Shown here: positions 27,560 through 35,994 of the stretch, piece by piece
How the letters are laid out: every line of letters begins with the position of its first letter
Numbering within the stretch: position 1 is the first letter of the stretch
NCBI RefSeq assembly: GCF_000718985.1
Contig: NZ_JODL01000002.1
Location: forward strand, 1-64,000
DNA length: 64,000 bases
From: Streptomyces megasporus
GTDB lineage: Bacteria; Actinomycetota; Actinomycetes; Streptomycetales; Streptomycetaceae
Direction of reading: 5' to 3'
Notes under the pieces: model-generated
Seen by the model: the letters and a program-made list of their open reading frames with translations, nothing else
What the model was told of the DNA's origin: nothing
Database searches by the model: none
Translations under genes and position numbers: made by a program

Positions 27560-27946
27560 TCAGTGGCCGCCGCCGTTGTGGCCGCCGCCGTTGTGGCCGC
27601 CGCGGTGGTCGTCCCTCTTACCGCCGTCGTGGCCGCCGCGGTGGTCGTCCTTCTTGCCGCCGTCGTGCTTCTTGTCGTGGTCCTTCTTCTCGTAGTGGTG
27701 GCGGCCGAAGTCGTTGATGCAGACGTTCCCGAACGCCGGGTTCAGCACGCCGATGACGTCGACGGTGTTGCCGCAGGCGTTGATCGGGATGTTGATCGGC
27801 ACCTGAATGACGTTGCCGGAGACGACGCCGGGGTTGCCGGCGGCGATGCCCTGGGCCCCGTCGTAGGCGGAGGAGCTCCCGGCGGAACCGACCAGGACGG
27901 CACCGGCAGCGGCCGTCACGGCGGCAGCCTTGGCAATACGCGACAT
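27560..27946 (-). CDS. Chaplin with a long His/Asp/Lys-rich C-terminal tail
   Basis: Secreted amyloid-forming hydrophobic protein of the Streptomyces aerial surface. A signal peptide (MSRIAKAAAVTAAAGAVLVG...SSSA) precedes one chaplin domain with its key features: NPGVVSGNVIQVPINIP, the two cysteines (ACGN, VCIN) and VIGVLNPAFGN. At 128 residues it is longer than short chaplins (about 75), because of a tail of about 50 residues made of HDGGKKDDHRGG-type repeats. No sorting signal (LAXTG) follows. The ATG has GGAG nine bases upstream. The tail is hydrophilic and could bind metal or cell-wall polymers, which is inference. Confidence 0.9.
   Translation of the reverse strand: MSRIAKAAAVTAAAGAVLVGSAGSSSAYDGAQGIAAGNPGVVSGNVIQVPINIPINACGNTVDVIGVLNPAFGNVCINDFGRHHYEKKDHDKKHDGGKKDDHRGGHDGGKRDDHRGGHNGGGHNGGGH
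27593..27664. repeat. Two 36-bp tandem repeats encoding the chaplin tail
   Basis: Copies at 27593-27628 and 27629-27664 differ at only two positions and encode a 12-residue unit (DGGKKDDHRGGH). Shorter 15-bp repeats (GTGGCCGCCGCCGTT) follow on the C-terminal side. Copy number could vary by slippage without breaking the frame. Confidence 0.85.
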
Positions 27947-28148
27947 GGAAAGTCACTCCTTATAGCGAACATTCGCCCAACCGCCGGCCGACGGCGGTGG
28001 TGCCGTGACCAACGCCCGATCCGCCCATAGGTCACCACGATTAGGCCGAATGGTGATCGAGCCCGTCGTTTCGCCCCCTTGGCTCCCGCCGTTTCGCGGG
28101 GAGACCCCCGGGTACCGGAATCCGGCCGAAGCCGATCGAGGAGGTTCG

Positions 28149-28958
28149 ATGAGCACGCAGGACGAATCCGCCGCCCGGGTCGCCGTGATCACGGGAGCGG
28201 ACTCGGGAATCGGCCGCGCCACCGCCGTGCGCCTGGCCGAGCGGGGGATGGACATCGGCATCACCTGGCACGAGGACGAGAAGGGCGCGCGGGAGACGGC
28301 GGAGGAGGTGCGGGCCCACGGTCGCCGGGCCGCGATCGAGCGGATGGACCTCACCGAACTGCCCGGCGCCGCGGACGCGGTGGACCGGCTCGCCCGCGAG
28401 CTGGGCAGGATCGACGTCCTGGTCAACAACGCCGGGACGGGCACCGCCACCCCCTTCCTCGACCTCGACTTCGACACCGTCCGCCGAGTGCTGGACGTCG
28501 ACCTCCTCGGGCCCTTCCTGTGCGGACAGCACGCCGCCCGCCACATGATCCGGCAGGGGAGCGGGGGCAGGATCGTCAACGTCACCAGCGTCCACGAGCA
28601 CCAGCCGCGAGTGGGCGCCGCCCCCTACTGCGCCGCCAAGGGCGGACTCGGGCTGCTCACCCAGGTCATGGCGCTGGAACTGGCCGCGGAGGGCATCACC
28701 GTCAACGCCGTCGCGCCGGGCGAGATCGCCACCCCGATGACCGGCCAGGAGGACACCGACGTCCGCACCGAGCCCCGACCCGGAATCCCTGCGGGCCGGC
28801 CCGGCGACGCCCGCGAGGTGGCCGCCGTGATCGCCTTCCTCACGGAGGAGGACGCCGCCTACGTCACCGGCGCGTCGTGGGCGGTCGACGGCGGGATGCT
28901 GAGGATGGGCCCGCAGGCCGGCTCCCACCTGCCGGACGACTCCTGGCGCCGCCCCTGA
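28149..28958 (+). CDS. Short-chain dehydrogenase/reductase
   Basis: NAD(P)-dependent oxidoreductase of 269 residues with the classical SDR pattern: TGADSGIG cofactor loop, NNAG, catalytic Ser in VNVTSVHE, YCAAK (Tyr and Lys), and the C-terminal YVTGASWAVDGGM that closes the fold. The ATG at 28149 is chosen over an upstream in-frame start because GAGGAGG precedes it. Substrate is not predictable. It is followed by a terminator and appears monocistronic. Confidence 0.9.
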   Translation: MSTQDESAARVAVITGADSGIGRATAVRLAERGMDIGITWHEDEKGARETAEEVRAHGRRAAIERMDLTELPGAADAVDRLARELGRIDVLVNNAGTGTATPFLDLDFDTVRRVLDVDLLGPFLCGQHAARHMIRQGSGGRIVNVTSVHEHQPRVGAAPYCAAKGGLGLLTQVMALELAAEGITVNAVAPGEIATPMTGQEDTDVRTEPRPGIPAGRPGDAREVAAVIAFLTEEDAAYVTGASWAVDGGMLRMGPQAGSHLPDDSWRRP

Positions 28959-28967
28959 CCGGCTGCC

Positions 28968-29003
28968 CACCGACGGCCGTTGCTCCGGTTGGTGGGCACC
29001 GGT
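28968..29003 (+). terminator. Hairpin terminator with T-run
   Basis: Arms ACCGG(C)TGCCCACC and GGTGGGCACCGGT, with one bulged base, followed directly by a TTTT run. It lies ten bases after the SDR stop and is one of the few in the window with a T-run. Confidence 0.75.
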
Positions 29004-29130
29004 TTTCCAGCGGCGGCGCGAACAGGCAGCATCGGTGTCCCGAGAGGAGACCGTCCGCGACCCCCTCCCGGAACCCGACCAACCCTTCACGAGCCGTCGG
29101 CTCGAACGAGACACAGTGTGGTGATCGGCA

Positions 29131-29916
29131 GTGACGGAGACCGCGCGCGTGCCGCAGGGCGCCCCCTGCTGGGTCACCTTGCTGGCTCCCCATCTGGAGG
29201 CCGCCCGGCACTTCTACGGAGAGCTGCTGGGCTGGCACTACCGGCCGGGTTCGCAGGGGCTCGGCCCCTACGAGGTCGCCCTCTCCGAGGGGGTGCCGGT
29301 CGCCGGTCTGGGCGAGGCGCGGGACAGCCTGCGGGCCTTCGCCGCCTGGACCGCGTACTTCGCCGCCGACAGCGTCGACGTCGTCGCCGGGCGGGTGCGG
29401 GAACGCGGCGCCACCGTCGCCGTGGGCCCGGTCAGGTTCGGGGCGGGCCGCGTGGCGTGGGCGGCCGACCCGGCGGGAGCGGTCTTCGGCATCTGGGAGG
29501 GAGCGGCGACCCCGGGGTGGCGGGTGGGCGGCAGGGTCAACGGACCGGCCTGGCTGGAGCTGATGACCCGCGACGCCTTCGCGGCGGCCCTCTTCTACGG
29601 CGAGGTGTTCGGCTGGGACCTGGCCGATCCCGATCGCTACGACATCCGCTACGAACACGACCGGGTGATCCTGCGCATCGACAAGGAGACCGTGGCGGGG
29701 CTGAGCGGAGGAGCGGTGGAGGACGCGCCCGACCCGCGGATCAGGCCCCACTGGCACGTCCACTTCCGCGTCGAGGACGTCGAGGCGTCGGCGGCGAAGG
29801 CGGCGTCCCTGGGCGCCGAGGTGGTGTCGCCCCCCGCCGAGTCGCCGACGGGGCGGCTGGCGGTGATCCGTGACCCGCAGGGCGCCCTGTTCTCCATCGA
29901 GAGCGCCGGGGCGTGA
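29131..29916 (+). CDS. VOC-family protein with two glyoxalase-like domains
   Basis: 261 residues with two tandem vicinal-oxygen-chelate modules (about residues 8-120 and 135-255), the common layout of Streptomyces hypothetical glyoxalases. Module starts are GAPCWVTLLAPHLEAARHFYGELLGW and GPAWLELMTRDAFAAALFYGEVFGW (both shortened motifs of the fold), and each ends in an aromatic or Asp-Pro-x-Gly segment (DPAGAVFGIWE, DPQGALFSIE). Substrate unknown. The GTG start has only a weak ribosome binding site. It is monocistronic and convergent with the metallophosphoesterase operon. Confidence 0.86.
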   Translation: MTETARVPQGAPCWVTLLAPHLEAARHFYGELLGWHYRPGSQGLGPYEVALSEGVPVAGLGEARDSLRAFAAWTAYFAADSVDVVAGRVRERGATVAVGPVRFGAGRVAWAADPAGAVFGIWEGAATPGWRVGGRVNGPAWLELMTRDAFAAALFYGEVFGWDLADPDRYDIRYEHDRVILRIDKETVAGLSGGAVEDAPDPRIRPHWHVHFRVEDVEASAAKAASLGAEVVSPPAESPTGRLAVIRDPQGALFSIESAGA

Positions 29917-30007
29917 GGGACGGCGCGCCCGGTCCTCCCGCCCCAGGGGCCCTGCGCGGAGCGCGAGCCCCCGGAAGGGGTCTCGGCGGGAGACCGGCGG
30001 GAGGACC

Positions 30008-30778
30008 TCAGCGGGATGCCTCGGCCAGGGCGTCGGCGTTCCGCCGACGGTCCGCCCCGGGCTCCAGGTGGTACACCGCGAAGGCGCGGCGGATGACCGG
30101 CTGCGCCACGTTGCGCACCCGTACCCCGCCGCTGGTCAGACCGCGTTCGGTGCCCGCGTGCGCGTGTCCGTGGACGAACAGGTCGGCGCCGGCCGTGTCC
30201 ACGGCCTCCGCCAGCAGGTAGCTGCCCAGGAAGGGGTAGATCTCCAGCGGCTCTCCGGCGAGCGTGTCGGGCACCGGGGAGAAGTGCGTCAGGGCGACGC
30301 GCACGGCGCACCCCTGGTCCCGCAGCTCCTCCAAGGAGGTCCGCAGACCCTCCGCGCAGTGCCGGCTGTGGCGCATGAAGTCCTTCATCACCCGCTCGCC
30401 GAACTCGCTGCCGCTGCGCCCGGCGAACCCTCCGCCGAAGCCCTTGGTGCCGGCGACCCCGACGGCGGTCCCGTCCACGTCGACGACCGTGCCCTCGCCC
30501 TCCAGGACGGTCACGCCCGCCTCGCGCAGGACGGCGGTGACCTCCTCCGGCCGCTCGTCCTGGTGGTCGTGGTTGCCCAGGACGGCGATCACCGGCACCG
30601 GGAGCCCGGCCACCTCGTCGGCGACGACCCGGGCCTCCTCCGGGGTGCCGTGGCGGGTCAGGTCCCCGGCCAGCAGCAGGAGATCGGCGCACTCGTGCAG
30701 GGTCTCGAAGGCCGGACGGAGCACCCCCCTGCTGTCCGGGCCCATGTGGATGTCACCGACGGCTGCGATGCGGATCAT
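30008..30778 (-). CDS. Calcineurin-like metallophosphoesterase
   Basis: Predicted cytosolic phosphoesterase of 256 residues with the five metal-binding blocks: GDIHMG, LLLAGDLTRHG, VLGNHDHQ, LTHFSPV and VHGHAHAG. The ATG at 30776-30778 overlaps the stop of the upstream BON gene (ATGA), so translation is coupled. The three-gene order nucleotidyltransferase-BON-phosphoesterase suggests a common role, perhaps in nucleotide or RNA-related stress. The substrate is not known. Confidence 0.9.
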   Translation of the reverse strand: MIRIAAVGDIHMGPDSRGVLRPAFETLHECADLLLLAGDLTRHGTPEEARVVADEVAGLPVPVIAVLGNHDHQDERPEEVTAVLREAGVTVLEGEGTVVDVDGTAVGVAGTKGFGGGFAGRSGSEFGERVMKDFMRHSRHCAEGLRTSLEELRDQGCAVRVALTHFSPVPDTLAGEPLEIYPFLGSYLLAEAVDTAGADLFVHGHAHAGTERGLTSGGVRVRNVAQPVIRRAFAVYHLEPGADRRRNADALAEASR

Positions 30779-31062
30779 GCGAGTTCCTCCGAGCGGTCGG
30801 GGGCCGTGGAGTCGGCCACGACGATGTCGGTCCGTACCGGCACACCGGCCAGTTCCTCCCGCACGACGCGCTCGATGGTCTCGCGGCACTCGGTGGTGGG
30901 GGCGGTGCCGGTGACCACCACCGTGTCGCCGCGGGCCTCGATGCGCATGCCCTGCTCGGCGATCTCCTCGTGGACGAGCCGTTCCTGGAGGTGGCCGATG
31001 CGGTACTCGATGGCGACGGCGCCTTCAGCGGGGTCCGTCCGGCGGTTCTCACGGTCCGTCAT
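30775..31062 (-). CDS. BON-domain protein
   Basis: Small protein of 95 residues made almost entirely of one BON domain (about residues 15-85): YRIGHLQERLVHEEIAEQGMRIEARGDTVVVTGTAPTTECR in shortened view begins the beta-alpha-beta unit with the conserved central glycine. BON domains commonly bind phospholipid or lie in periplasmic proteins, but no signal peptide is present here. The start overlaps the upstream nucleotidyltransferase by 14 bp and its stop overlaps the metallophosphoesterase start. Confidence 0.85.
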   Translation of the reverse strand: MTDRENRRTDPAEGAVAIEYRIGHLQERLVHEEIAEQGMRIEARGDTVVVTGTAPTTECRETIERVVREELAGVPVRTDIVVADSTAPDRSEELA

Positions 31063-31750
31063 GGGAGTCCTCCTCCGGTTCGATGACCTGCAGGCGCTCC
31101 AGCAGGTACAGGAAGGCGGCGGGCATCGGGTCCGACCCGCACTCGCGCCGCACCCGGGCCCAGTCGACCTTCTCCCGCAGGGCCCGCGCGATCGGCAGGA
31201 CGGCGCCGAAGTCGCAGTGGTGCTCGGTGAAGGCGTTCAGCAGACTGGCGACCAGATCGGTCACGGCCAGGACGGGCATGTGGACCGACTCCACGGGAAG
31301 CTGGTCGGCCCGCTCCAGCAGCTCACGGGTCACCGGCTGGTGTGCCAGCTCGAAGATCAGGTCGATGTCCTCGCCCAGGCACTTCGCCTTGAGCAGCCAG
31401 TCCTCCGGAGGCGTGTAGACCTCCAGCCCCGCCTTGCGCAGCGTGGCGGCCACCGCCTCGGCGTCCTCGGGGAGGATGCAGAAGTCGGCGTCGTGCTGCA
31501 GGTTGTCCGGGCCGCCGTGCGCGTAGACGGCGACACTGCCCGCCAGGGCGAAGGGGTGCCCTCCGGCCTTGAGCAGGGTGGCCACCTGCTTGGTGGCCTC
31601 CAGGATGGCCTGGGTGCGGTTCGGGGGCAGTTCCCCGAGGCCCTCGCCGGGCTCCCGGCGGTCCCGCCCGCCGCCGGGTGCGGCCGCCGAGCGGGGTCCG
31701 GGCGGTGCGCTCCGCCCCGCCGGTGCCGTCTCGCCCGGGTGCTCCGTCAC
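31049..31750 (-). CDS. Nucleotidyltransferase-fold protein
   Basis: 233-residue protein with the minimal nucleotidyltransferase pattern: FALAGSVAVYAHG (GS motif), HDADFCILPEDA (Asp pair) and DIDLIFE (third Asp), as in antitoxin-like or aminoglycoside-type nucleotidyltransferases. The helical C-terminal half is unassigned. The GTG at 31748-31750 is chosen for a GGAG five bases upstream; GTGs at 31756 and 31768 are alternatives. It leads the operon with BON and metallophosphoesterase genes. Substrate unknown. Confidence 0.82.
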   Translation of the reverse strand: MTEHPGETAPAGRSAPPGPRSAAAPGGGRDRREPGEGLGELPPNRTQAILEATKQVATLLKAGGHPFALAGSVAVYAHGGPDNLQHDADFCILPEDAEAVAATLRKAGLEVYTPPEDWLLKAKCLGEDIDLIFELAHQPVTRELLERADQLPVESVHMPVLAVTDLVASLLNAFTEHHCDFGAVLPIARALREKVDWARVRRECGSDPMPAAFLYLLERLQVIEPEEDSHDGP

Positions 31751-32044
31751 AGTCACTCCGATCTCCACGTCGTCTCGTCGTTCCCCGCCACCGGGTCGCC
31801 GTGTCGGCCGCGTCGGCCGCGTCGCGGTGTCGCGTGCGCGGCGGCGTGCCGACTCTCGGGCGCCCGGCCGGGTTCTTCCGGCGTTCGGCCGGCAGGTCCG
31901 GCGGCCTTCCACGAGAGCACCGGTACCCGCCGTCGGCGGTTCGATACCGTTCGATACCGGTGGATGCCGGTGGTGTGGGCCTCGCGAGGCGGTTCCGGAC
32001 GGATCGGGCGGCGGCTCGGCCACGGGCCCGGGAACGGCTCGGGG

Positions 32045-32947
32045 TCAGACGACGGTCGGCGCGATGCGCCGCAACTCCTCCAACGCGGCCGCGACGGCGG
32101 GGTGCTCGTGTCCGCCGCGGCGGGTGCAGGTGAGCAGTCTGCGGGTGGGGTTCCCGGCGCAGGACACGCGGACGACGGGCAGGTGGGGCGGGAGGTGCGC
32201 CAGGCGCGGCACGAGCGCCACACCGAGCCGGTGCGCGACGAGCGTGGCGATCGCGTCCCAGGCCAGCGCGTGGTGCGCGATCGCCGGCGTGAACCCGGCC
32301 GCGCCGCACGCGGTGAGGGTGTGCGCGTGACAGGTGCTGCCGGGCAGCGGGACGATCCAGCCCTCGCCGGCCGCATCGGCCAGGTCCACCTGCCGTAGGC
32401 GGGCGAGTGGGTGGTCGTCGGGGACGACGAGGTCGAAGGGGTCGTCCAACAGCGGCCGTTGGTCGAACCGCGCGTCGTTCGGGGGCGGGGTGTCCGAGGC
32501 GGCCTCGACGATCGCGAGGTCGGCCTCCCGCTCGAAGAGCAGGTCGAAGCTGTCGCGCAACTCCGTCTCGACGATCCGCACGGTCAGCCGGGGCCGGCTG
32601 GTGCGCAGTGCCGCCGCCAGCGGGGCGAGCAGCGTGGACACGGCGACGGGGAATCCGCACACCCGCAGTGGACCCGCCGGTTCGTCGCCCTGCGCGCGCA
32701 GCTCGATCTCCGCCTGTTCCCAGCGCGCCTCGATCGCGTCGGCATGAGCCAGCAGGGTCCGCGCGGCGGGAGTGAGCCGCACCCGGCGGCCGTGCGGCTC
32801 CAGCAGGTCGACGCCCAGTTCGCGGCCGAGCTGCCGGATCTGCTGGGAGGCGGCCGACGGCGTGAAGTGCAGGGCCCGCGCGGCGGCGGTGACCGTTCCG
32901 TAGTGAGCCACCGCCCTGAGGACACGGAGGCGACGCAGATCAATCAT
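32045..32947 (-). CDS. LysR-family transcriptional regulator
   Basis: 300 residues. The N-terminal winged helix-turn-helix is MIDLRRLRVLRAVAHYGTVTAAA plus FTPSAASQQI; the rest is a LysR substrate-binding domain (about 90-295). The ATG at 32945-32947 is the canonical LysR start. The upstream 120 bp separates it from a divergent small zinc-ribbon gene. LysR proteins usually regulate a divergent neighbour, but that gene is an unlikely metabolic target, so the regulon is uncertain. Confidence 0.93.
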   Translation of the reverse strand: MIDLRRLRVLRAVAHYGTVTAAARALHFTPSAASQQIRQLGRELGVDLLEPHGRRVRLTPAARTLLAHADAIEARWEQAEIELRAQGDEPAGPLRVCGFPVAVSTLLAPLAAALRTSRPRLTVRIVETELRDSFDLLFEREADLAIVEAASDTPPPNDARFDQRPLLDDPFDLVVPDDHPLARLRQVDLADAAGEGWIVPLPGSTCHAHTLTACGAAGFTPAIAHHALAWDAIATLVAHRLGVALVPRLAHLPPHLPVVRVSCAGNPTRRLLTCTRRGGHEHPAVAAALEELRRIAPTVV

Positions 32948-33070
32948 GTAGCCCACGCTTAACAGTTGGGTTCGGAAAGTCAACCTGGACATGGAGGGTG
33001 CGAGACCTCGACCCTGGTCGGTGACGGCGGCCGAGAAGCGCCGGAGAAGCGTGAGAATCGGAGGAAGCGA

Positions 33071-33292
33071 ATGACGAGCCAGTGCCCGCACTGCGGATGG
33101 CCGGACGCCCGACCGATCAAGGTGGTCTCCCGGCACTCCACCTCCACCGGGCAGACGGTGTGGACCCGGTGCGCCTGCGGCTCGCTGCAGATGCGGGTCG
33201 TGGACGAGGCGGGGGCCCGGATCGCCGTGCGCGGACGCCCGGACCCTCGCGGTCCGGTGGCGGACCGGCCCGTTCCGGCCCCCGCCCCGTGA
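33071..33292 (+). CDS. Small zinc-ribbon protein of unknown function
   Basis: 73-residue protein with CPHC near the start and CAC about 30 residues later, a likely zinc knuckle with three or four cysteines. It begins MTSQCPHCGWPDARPIKVVS and has a Pro-rich C-terminus. The ATG at 33071 follows GGAGGAAGCGA, a strong ribosome binding site, and a good terminator follows the gene. I recognise similar small proteins as conserved in Streptomyces but know no function. An upstream in-frame start at 32966 lacks a good site. Confidence 0.78.
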   Translation: MTSQCPHCGWPDARPIKVVSRHSTSTGQTVWTRCACGSLQMRVVDEAGARIAVRGRPDPRGPVADRPVPAPAP

Positions 33293-33323
33293 ACGGGCGC
33301 CGTCGTCCGCGGTCACCGGCGCA

Positions 33324-33354
33324 CGGGTGCCGCGCTCGTCGGGCGCGGCACCCG
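33324..33354. terminator. Hairpin terminator
   Basis: A perfect 12-bp stem (CGGGTGCCGCGC, 33324-33335, with 33343-33354) and 7-base loop, 31 bp after the zinc-ribbon gene. Confidence 0.85.
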
Positions 33355-33805
33355 TCGCGCTCAGGGGCGCGTCGCCTCCGACGGGGGGTGTCACACGCCG
33401 CCAGGACGGGGCCGACGAGGGCCGAGACGAGCAACGCCGCGGTCGCTCCGCCGGCGAGGAGGACTCCGGACATGACTCTCCAATCGTCCGTCGCGGACAC
33501 GGCGGAGGGGAGCGGTGCCGACTCCGCCGGTCCACGGGTGGGGAGGTGCGGATGGTGCCGTTCGAACTCCTCGACCCCCGTGGGCGGGCGTGGGCGGACT
33601 CCGCGGCGGAGGCGGCCGGGCAGCCACTCGGTGGTGGACGCGGTCGTCGAAGCCTCGTGTCCGCGCGGGCGCGCCGGTCGGGTCGCGGGCGGGGACGGCG
33701 CCCTCGACCGCGCGACCGCGTCCGTGCCCCGACGCGCCCCCATGGAGCGGCGCTTTCCGGGAAGACGGGGAGGAGACCCCTCGCCGACCCGGAGGTGCAC
33801 ACCGG
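33355..33805. other. 451-bp region with no convincing gene
   Basis: Several frames are open. On the minus strand a start at 33473 with GGAGAG upstream would encode MSGVLLAGGATAALLVSALVG, a membrane-helix-like peptide, but the continuation is Arg-rich and runs through the terminator hairpin. On the plus strand ATG 33552 follows GGGGAGG, but its product soon becomes Arg-rich. Either could be a decayed or very short gene. Confidence 0.35.
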
Positions 33806-34486
33806 ATGACACGATCCGTCAGATCATCTTCCTCGTCCCGGTTGCCCACCCTCCTCCTCGTTCCGGCGATCCTGGTGCTGTCGGTGGCCGGAGTCCTGTT
33901 GGCGGGCCAACTCCGCCTCTTACCGGAGAAGTTGAACCCCTTCGCCACCCGTACCGAGGACCGCACCGGCCCCGCGCTGCTGAAGTCCCTGAATGACATG
34001 AGCCGTTACGAGGGCGCCTCCGGCACCTTCCAGGTCGTCGTGGACCTGGAGAAGGACGCGAAGTTCCTGCCGGACGCGGTGCGCGGCAGCCGCACGCTGT
34101 TCGTCGGCACGGGCGGTGTCGGCGCCTACGTGGACCTCGGCGGCCTCGACGAGGACGCCGTCACGGTCTCGGACGACCGCAGGAGCGCGACGATCAGGCT
34201 GCCGCGCGCCCGACTGGAGAAGCCCGCGCTGGACGTCGAGCGCTCGTACGCCGTGACCAAGGAACGCGGACTGCTCGACCGGCTCGGCGACTTCTTCTCC
34301 GACAACCCGGGCGACGAGCGCGAGGTGCACCGCCTCGCCGTGCGACGCATCGAGGAGGCGGCACGGGAGAGCGGCCTGACGGCGCGCGCCGAGCGGAACA
34401 CCGAGGAGATGCTGGAGAACCTGCTGCGATCCCTGGGCTTCGAGCGGATCTCCGTGGTCTTCGAACGGCCCGACGGGCGGGGCTGA
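33806..34486 (+). CDS. DUF4230 membrane-anchored protein
   Basis: 226 residues: a short basic N-terminus, one transmembrane helix (LPTLLLVPAILVLSVAGVLL, about residues 14-33), and a DUF4230 domain outside the membrane (LLKSLNDMSRYEGASGTFQV, IRLPRARLEKPALDVERS). The family is widespread and uncharacterised. The ATG has GGAGG eleven bases upstream. It is monocistronic; the following alpha/beta hydrolase starts 172 bp later. Confidence 0.86.
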   Translation: MTRSVRSSSSSRLPTLLLVPAILVLSVAGVLLAGQLRLLPEKLNPFATRTEDRTGPALLKSLNDMSRYEGASGTFQVVVDLEKDAKFLPDAVRGSRTLFVGTGGVGAYVDLGGLDEDAVTVSDDRRSATIRLPRARLEKPALDVERSYAVTKERGLLDRLGDFFSDNPGDEREVHRLAVRRIEEAARESGLTARAERNTEEMLENLLRSLGFERISVVFERPDGRG

Positions 34487-34657
34487 GCGGACACCGGCGA
34501 CGAGCGGGGGAGGGGCCGGAGCGCACGAGGAGAGGCGGCGCGGAAGGCGGACACGCCTGTTCCCCGGAGACCGCCTCCCCGATATCGTGCCGACCGGCCG
34601 GTGGGAAACGGATGCCCGGCCCGGTCGCCGACCGGTCGTCTCCCGAGGAGGAATCCC

Positions 34658-35572
34658 ATGCCGCGTGCCCTGTCCAACGGGATGGAGCTGGAGTACGACA
34701 CCTTCGGCGACCCGTCCCGTCCGACCGTGCTGCTGATCATGGGGCTGGGCACGCAGATGACCGCCTGGCGACCGGAGTTCTGCCGGGCCGTCGCCGAGCG
34801 GGGCTTCCACGTCGTCCGCTACGACAACCGCGACTGCGGCCTGTCCACGTTCCTCGACGACTGCCCGACGCCGGACATCAGGGCCGTTCTGGCGGGCGAC
34901 ACCTCCACGGTGCCCTACCTCATCGCCGACATGGCCCGGGACGCCGTGGGACTGCTCGACGCCCTGGGCGTCGAGGCCGCGCACGTCGTCGGCGCCTCGA
35001 TGGGCGGCATGATCGCCCAGCAGTTCGCGATCGACCACCCGGACCGGGTGCTCTCGCTGTGCTCGATCATGTCCACCACCGGGGCGCGCTCGGTGGGCAG
35101 GGCCACCTCGGAGGCCCTGGCCGCGCTCACCGCACCGCCGCCCGGCAGCCGGGAGGAGGCCGTCGAGCGGGCCGTCCGTTCCGCCGCCGTCATAGGCTCC
35201 CCCGCCTATCCGACCCCCGACGAGGAACTGCGCGAACGGGCGGCCGCCGCCTACGATCGCTCCCACCGGCCCGAGGGCTTCGTCCGTCAGTACGCCGCGA
35301 TCCTGGCCTCGCCCGACCGCACGCCGCACCTGCGTGCCGTCACGGTTCCGACGCTGGTCGTCCACGGCGCCGACGATCCCCTCATCGACCGCGACGGCGG
35401 CGAGGCGACCGCCGCCGCCGTGCCCGACGCCGAACTGGTGGTGCTCCCCGGCATGGGACACGACCTCCCCGAACCGCTCTGGCCCACCATCGTCGACGCC
35501 GTGGCCCGCAACGCGGCCCGCGCCGCCGGCCCCGTCGCGGACGCCTCCACGCCCTCGGGAACCGGCGCATGA
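34658..35572 (+). CDS. Alpha/beta hydrolase
   Basis: 304-residue alpha/beta-fold hydrolase. The oxyanion region is LLIMGLGTQMTAW, the nucleophile elbow GASMGGM (Ser), the acid is Asp in VHGADDPLIDRDGG and the base His in GMGHDLPEPLWP. The family includes aclacinomycin methylesterase (RdmC)-like and general esterases. The ATG at 34658 follows CGAGGAGGAATCCC; an upstream start at 34601 is poorer. No linked pathway is apparent. Confidence 0.9.
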   Translation: MPRALSNGMELEYDTFGDPSRPTVLLIMGLGTQMTAWRPEFCRAVAERGFHVVRYDNRDCGLSTFLDDCPTPDIRAVLAGDTSTVPYLIADMARDAVGLLDALGVEAAHVVGASMGGMIAQQFAIDHPDRVLSLCSIMSTTGARSVGRATSEALAALTAPPPGSREEAVERAVRSAAVIGSPAYPTPDEELRERAAAAYDRSHRPEGFVRQYAAILASPDRTPHLRAVTVPTLVVHGADDPLIDRDGGEATAAAVPDAELVVLPGMGHDLPEPLWPTIVDAVARNAARAAGPVADASTPSGTGA

Positions 35573-35994
35573 CGAGCCTCGCCGGCCGGTCGATCGCGGT
35601 GGCGGAGGCCGTCTCTCGACCCTGACACCGTGTGAGGCGCTCGACCGGGAAGCACCACGGTCACCACCGGAGACTTCGCCAAGCACGGCCCGTGTCGATC
35701 CGCATGCCGCGGCACTACGACGGCACCACGACGGCACCACGAAGCGATCGGACCGCTGCGCCCTGTCCGGACCGACCCGGCCGGCGGCCACCGCTCGGCC
35801 GGGTACGCGCGGGAACTGTGCCCGGAGTGCCCCGAGGGCACCGCCGCACGGGTGACCGAACTCCGGGAGCCGATCGCCCCCGCATGATCAAACCTGCCTG
35901 ATCAAACCTGCCTGATCGCACCCGCCTGATCCGCCCGGCGCGTCCGACCCGCTCCCCACCACGACCGGGCCGGACACGCCGGCGCTCTCGGCCC
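35573..35994. other. 422-bp region with tandem repeats and a possible eroded small ORF
   Basis: No intact gene. An 11-bp unit (ACGACGGCACC) is duplicated at 35717-35738, and a 14-bp unit (TGATCAAACCTGCC) is repeated about three and a half times at 35885-35936. The frame ending at 35885-35887 reads GYARELCPECPEGTAARVTE before its stop, which looks protein-like (CPEC pair) but has no start, so it may be the end of a small gene broken by the 11-bp duplication. Confidence 0.4.
35885..35936. repeat. 14-bp tandem repeats
   Basis: TGATCAAACCTGCC at 35885-35898 and 35899-35912 (identical), TGATCGCACCCGCC at 35913-35926, then a partial TGATCCGCCC. The repeats are downstream of both the hydrolase (+) and the DUF6766 gene (-), which converge here. 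Confidence 0.85.

Noticed and set aside
27593..27664. Tandem 36-bp repeats as a possible CRISPR array
   Set aside because: There are only two copies with no spacers, and they are in frame inside a chaplin gene.
33391..33999. Minus-strand open frame with a hydrophobic segment (start 33473)
   Set aside because: One helix is followed by an Arg-rich tail that runs through a terminator hairpin; kept only as a low-confidence note in the regional description.
35885..35936. 14-bp repeats as a possible replication or attachment site
   Set aside because: Too short and no integrase, tRNA or origin-related gene is nearby.
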